A stretch of DNA of 64,000 nt from Glutinoglossum americanum (taxonomy: Eukaryota; Ascomycota; Geoglossomycetes; Geoglossales; Geoglossaceae), in NCBI GenBank assembly GCA_020080175.1, contig JAGHQL010000001.1, forward strand, positions 124,001-188,000, in the 5' to 3' direction. A program made the translations under genes and the position numbers. Of the stretch, positions 60,001 to 64,000 are shown piece after piece (positions within the stretch are counted from its first letter, which is position 1; each line of letters starts with the position of its first letter). The notes below the pieces were generated by a model, which was not told the origin of the DNA, searched no databases, and worked only from the letters and a program-made list of their open reading frames with translations.

Positions 60001-60561
60001 GATCATGAGTGGCCGGGCGACTACACATGTAAACTCCATGAAGAGAGTCCAGTGGGATCAGCAGTCTTCGTCGGATGTGAGCCCTTACATGGAGACACTA
60101 ACGAAAGAGACATCCACCCTGCATCGTGTGTTGAGTAAGCATTTGCCGGACTCGACTGTTTCCATGATCATGGACCCGGTGTTCGCGAGCTATCGAGATC
60201 AATGGGGGAACGCATTTCGGGAAGTTCAACTGGTGACCGAACTTGGGAAGAAGAGGTATGTGTGCTTGGTTATTATGTTCATAAATTAGCTACTAATGGC
60301 TATGTGTGCAGAATGCTCCGTGATGCCGAGCACTTCAGATCTAGGCTTAGCAAACTAGATGGAGCGGGCGACATTGGTGACATGATCGTCGGAATTGTTG
60401 AGGCAAAGCCAATAGAGCGGAGGGAAGATGCTAAAGCCGATACGGCGGAAAGAAAGCTCACTGAGGGAATAGTTAGTGTTAACGGAGATAAAAGCTCCGG
60501 AGGAGAGAAGGATCCTCCCACGAACGATACTACATCGGCAATTAGTGGGGTAGGGAAGTAG
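57010..60561 (+). CDS. VPS54: GARP complex subunit VPS54, 3 exons
   Basis: Exons 57010-57238, 57324-60255 and 60312-60561 join in frame to 1136 residues. Recognisable segments are VGHNAISTLLQAPIVRTGL, IPPVTLTNIQQVNPAEFKPYLSQIG, the coiled-coil region LQEKLSWYMDTIEVHLISSISNAS..LREDLGQLDREM, and the VPS54 C-terminal domain. The last includes VEKLESFVALIPSMNQEVGSSLLDYLKLFNSRSCQLILGAGA. VPS54 is a tethering subunit of the GARP complex that receives endosome-derived vesicles at the trans-Golgi. Both splice sites restore the conserved frame (first intron GTGGGT..CAG, second GTATGT..CAG). The ~100-residue start is Ser-rich and low-complexity. COG6 was considered, but the motif order fits VPS54. Confidence 0.9.
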
Positions 60562-62103
60562 AAGTCGTAAGGGGGCGGCTGTACTTTGTCTGTGTTATGC
60601 ACCATTGCGCAGACCGCTCTTTGTTCTTGCTGCCCCACGTTTTGCCCCTGCGCTGTATGCTTGCATCGAGAGTGATCTATGTGGAGGCCACAAGCTGTAT
60701 TTATACCCGCGCGAGATTTTATATTCCTTTCTTCGATGCATTTGAGTAGAGGGAAATGGGGGAATTAGCATCACTGCCGGCGTTTTTCCTCAATGATTTG
60801 GAAGGTCATTGGAATGTACTAGTTGTGGAGAGGACTGTACTGGCTGAGAACGCGTGATGGAGACTTGCTCATCATATTCTGGGGTATCTAATGTCTTGCA
60901 CCAATATACAAGCTATTTTAATGCGATGTACTTGGGTGACTTGGAAGCTCCTAGCCACGACAAAGCCTGGGGCGTTAAGGTTTATTCTTGCGACGTAAGT
61001 CTGGCACCACTTTTGTAACGACCCGCAAGTTTGTTTTTCACATACACTTCCAAGTCCCTGATTAATTCCATTGAAGCCATTGATTTGTGGGGGGGATTCG
61101 AGAACCGATCTCTAGTGAGGGGGGAACGTCGAATCTATCTCATGCGGCTCTTGGAAAACTTTATAACCTCCACGCCAAGGTAAATAGATTCGAGTGCCTC
61201 GAACTTTGACATCACCACCGCACTTTGATTGTTTTGTTCACTGCTCTTAGTACTTACCACTGGAGCCATACGGCTTACAGCATACACTTACGCATTGGTA
61301 ACAAACTCCCATCTTTAAGTTGTAATTATTCTCTGCCAGTCAAAGTCTCCGAGCTGCATATCTTGGCAACGACTACGGCGTGGGCACCCTGTCAACTTGT
61401 CTATTGCAACTTTCCCAACAGTGCCAAAGATTCAAATCCGTGCTTAGTACCACTTAGCTTGGTTGGGCGATGTGTATGTCTCCCTCTGTTTGATTGACGT
61501 GACTCTTATGACTTGAGAAACAGAACAGGCCACTCACAGTCTCGATCTACTCAGAGCTTGCGAATAACCTATCGAAACTTTTGTTAGAGCCCTTCTGCAA
61601 CAACAAGGCGTCCTTGTATCCATTGGTGCTTTGGATTTTAGCATCGTATTACGAGCTCTGTCTTTGCCGCAGAGACCCGAGTTTAATTGTCTCATCCGTG
61701 TCTCTTTTGCTCGCACCAATCTGAAAAGCGCTCCGCTCCCCAATGGAAGGGCTCTCTGGGAATGCATAAAGGCTCCTCGCTCTTGCTGATATAGTCGTTG
61801 GTTTCTTCGGGACATTCGCTGAACTCCACCAAAAATACAAAAGCATCAGTCTCCCATACTTATCGACGAAGGCCTTTAACGCATTCCATTTCATCCATCC
61901 CGCAGTGAATCCCGCCCCTTCTATATTTACTACAAGGATTAGAAGGGCCTAAACCGGATTAAACCCTGGCCACCGTCCTTAAAGGCAAAATTTTCACCCC
62001 TCTTCTCATTAGCACTAGCTAAGCAACTACGAGCATCAACTCCTTACGACATAAGTAGGCCGAAGAACAATTTCCACGCCAAGGTAGACTATCAAGGTCA
62101 CTA
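60562..62103. other. Intergenic, no convincing gene
   Basis: 1.5 kb with small open stretches (61225-61497 plus, 61534-61894 minus) lacking recognisable similarity. A GGTTCTCGAATCC string at ~61090-61105 (minus strand) resembles a tRNA T-arm but has two extra bases and no cloverleaf around it. Confidence 0.4.
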
Positions 62104-64000
62104 TGGGTCTCCCGAGTGGGTTCTTTGCATCCCTTTTGTCGAAGCACGTAGCTGATGTACTTTCGTCGTTAGTGTGGGGCCCATTCCCAGAGGACGAAGA
62201 TTCATCACAAAGCAACGTCGAAGAAGCTCCGCGGTCTTACGCTGCAGGTTTTAGGATGCCACGAATAGCTTCTTCGAACTCGTCTTTACACCAAACTACG
62301 AATTTCACCGCCCCACAACCATTGATCGTTTCTTCGCAAACAGCAACTGTCAGCACGCGCGAGCCGGTCGTGGTCTCGTCGCAATCAGTAAACCCGTTAC
62401 CACAAACTGCATCGCGTGGGAATGGGAGATCCACTGTGGGCTATGATGGAGTTGGTATCAGAGGCACTAGGAGGAATAGCGATGAGAGAGACGAACAGAT
62501 GTTATCTCTTGAAGAGTTTTTAGCAGAAACGAGTAGAGCAACTACACGGAGGATTGAAATGGAAGAGGAAGATGCAGATCGCCTAGGTCCTTCTAGGTCA
62601 GGACGGGTGGCAACTAACGCTGGCTCTGCTGAGGATCTTGGGGTTATTGGCAGTGGGATTCCGAACACTCGAGCTCGTACAACCCCTCGGCAATGGCAAA
62701 CATCACCTACTACTTCAAGTAACTCTAGGAGACAACTTGCAAGGCATGCTGGCAGACTGCTTCCACCACCAACGATGATGCGGTCAAATGCAGAATCTGC
62801 TGCCATGGCAAATTGGAACAATTTTGCCCGCCAAGCGGGACAGGGTCAAGGAATTTCCACCCAAATCCAAACCCCACTTCAGCTAGCGGTCGCTGGAGGG
62901 CCAACTGGCTTCTTCGATGTGGTGCGGCGAATCCGGGATATTGGGACCCTTCAAGATGCGTTACTGGAGCCTGGGATTCGTGAACCAGATCTCATTCATA
63001 TTGAGGAGAATGAGCCACGCCGCACGCGATTATCTGAGGCGCAACGATCTTCACGGCTTCGTGCGTTCCAATTGCGGCTAGACTTGATTTCGTCTGAATT
63101 TGAGCTACTTAGAGCGAATAGAATCGAGCTTTCACGACTAGAGCAGGATGCTGTGAATACATTGCAATCACTGAGTGTCAGAACTCAGAGCACTACAAGT
63201 CATCCCGGATCCAATCTGGTGACAACGACGCCATCACCAACACCCGCCTTATTACAGATGTCACAGATCGAACAAGCGGCCAGAATCCGTCGCGATTTGG
63301 AGCGCATTGATGAAGAAACTCGCAACTTGCGTCATGCTATTCTCCCAGAACATCCACTAACCTTGCCAACAAATAATTCCCCTCGGATTCATTCAGACAT
63401 CGAACGCCTCGTCCCTAGATCCACCTCACCACCACGGATCGATTTCGACGGTCTCGACAGAACGGCGCAGCCAAGTACAACGCAGTTCCAGCGGCAAGTT
63501 TTAAATAGTTGGTTGTCACCACACCCGAGTGAAGTTTCTGACAGACAAATCGACCGACGAGGTGAGAGTACAGTGCAGTTACCGACTGACACCCTCGATT
63601 CTATGGCTCCTGGAGCATCTTCCGAGAACCAGGCACCTGAACCAGACCCTGTTCTTAGCCTTCGTGAAGCTTGGGCGCAACTTGACCAGCCAGGATTGAC
63701 TGAAATGGAACAACTCCAATTGCAAGTTAACATCCAGCGATTAATCAGCCATCGTGCTCGACGATTGCTCGACCAACATACCCGGGACACTGATAATGGA
63801 CCTCGCAACGCTATTGACGCGCGTCTAGACGCCTCATCAAGGGCTAGTCCGGACGCTAATGTTAATGATTCCTCTCAATATCGGACTCGCTCAAACAATA
63901 CAAACACTCACGAACCGGTGCCTCCGTCCACAGTTACGGAGTCTCTACCTACAGGTGAAACGAGAGAAATCGTTCGGCACCTAAGACGCCAGTCTAGTCA
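62104..64000 (+). CDS. Long disordered protein of unknown function, 3' end beyond the window
   Basis: From the ATG at 62104 (MGLPSGFFASLLSKHVADVLSSL) the frame stays open to the right edge, at least 632 residues, with no intron needed. The start has a short hydrophobic/amphipathic helix followed by PFPEDEDSSQSNVEE. Most of the rest is Ser/Thr/Pro/Arg/Gln-rich and predicted-disordered by eye, with helical, charged stretches such as LRAFQLRLDLISSEFELLRANRIELSRL and QLQLQVNIQRLISHRARRLL that could form coiled coils. I recognise no domain. Its length, normal codon use and lack of stops make it a genuine gene. The true C-terminus is unseen. Confidence 0.75.

Noticed and set aside
61085-61110. tRNA T-arm-like string on the minus strand
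   Set aside because: Two extra bases in the conserved core and no cloverleaf partners.

Overview
The window looks like nuclear DNA of a filamentous ascomycete (Pezizomycotina). Genes carry many introns of about 45-90 bp, most with GT..AG ends and CTNA-type branch sites. They encode standard fungal orthologs, and repeats have been driven to extreme AT richness by C-to-T and G-to-A transitions between copies, the signature of repeat-induced point mutation (RIP). The farnesyl diphosphate synthase, signal peptidase and V-ATPase sequences resemble Eurotiomycetes most, but that placement is an impression and was not computed.

Repeat-rich blocks lie at about 1-4560 and 10288-18430. They hold a large inverted repeat (1-932) and many solo LTRs of two related families (about 460-472 bp, ends TG..CA, 5-bp target duplications), several nested inside one another. 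They also hold a third, AT-rich LTR-like family (C) with internal tandem subrepeats, and a decayed Mutator-like transposon split by a solo LTR. A small gene island at 4560-10287 carries a SHB17-like sugar-bisphosphatase and a large ankyrin-repeat protein with a STAND-type N-terminus.

From 18.7 kb to the end the window is a gene-dense housekeeping region. In order: SPC3 (+), XRN1 (-), a CID/RS-domain CHERP-like RNA-processing protein (-), GID7-type WD40 protein (-), VMA1 (+), VPS1 dynamin (+), a decayed third ATP-dependent DNA ligase (+, pseudogene), farnesyl diphosphate synthase (-), APC8/CDC23 (+), glycogen synthase (-), TRK potassium transporter (-), MCM5 (-), VPS54 (+), and a long disordered protein running off the right edge (+). 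ERG20/APC8 and MCM5/VPS54 are divergent pairs with short shared promoters; a perfect MCB box sits upstream of MCM5. VMA1, VPS1 and VPS54 all serve the vacuole/endosome/Golgi system, but nothing suggests a cluster beyond ordinary gene order.

The most interesting observations are the nested solo LTRs whose empty sites can be read from sister copies, four GC-AG introns among roughly 50 inferred introns, the ligase pseudogene amid intact neighbours, and an ATG-less open frame of roughly 180 codons ahead of GID7. I found no convincing evidence of a wholly new biological system. All exon boundaries are inferred by eye from splice motifs and frame continuity and can be off by a base or so.
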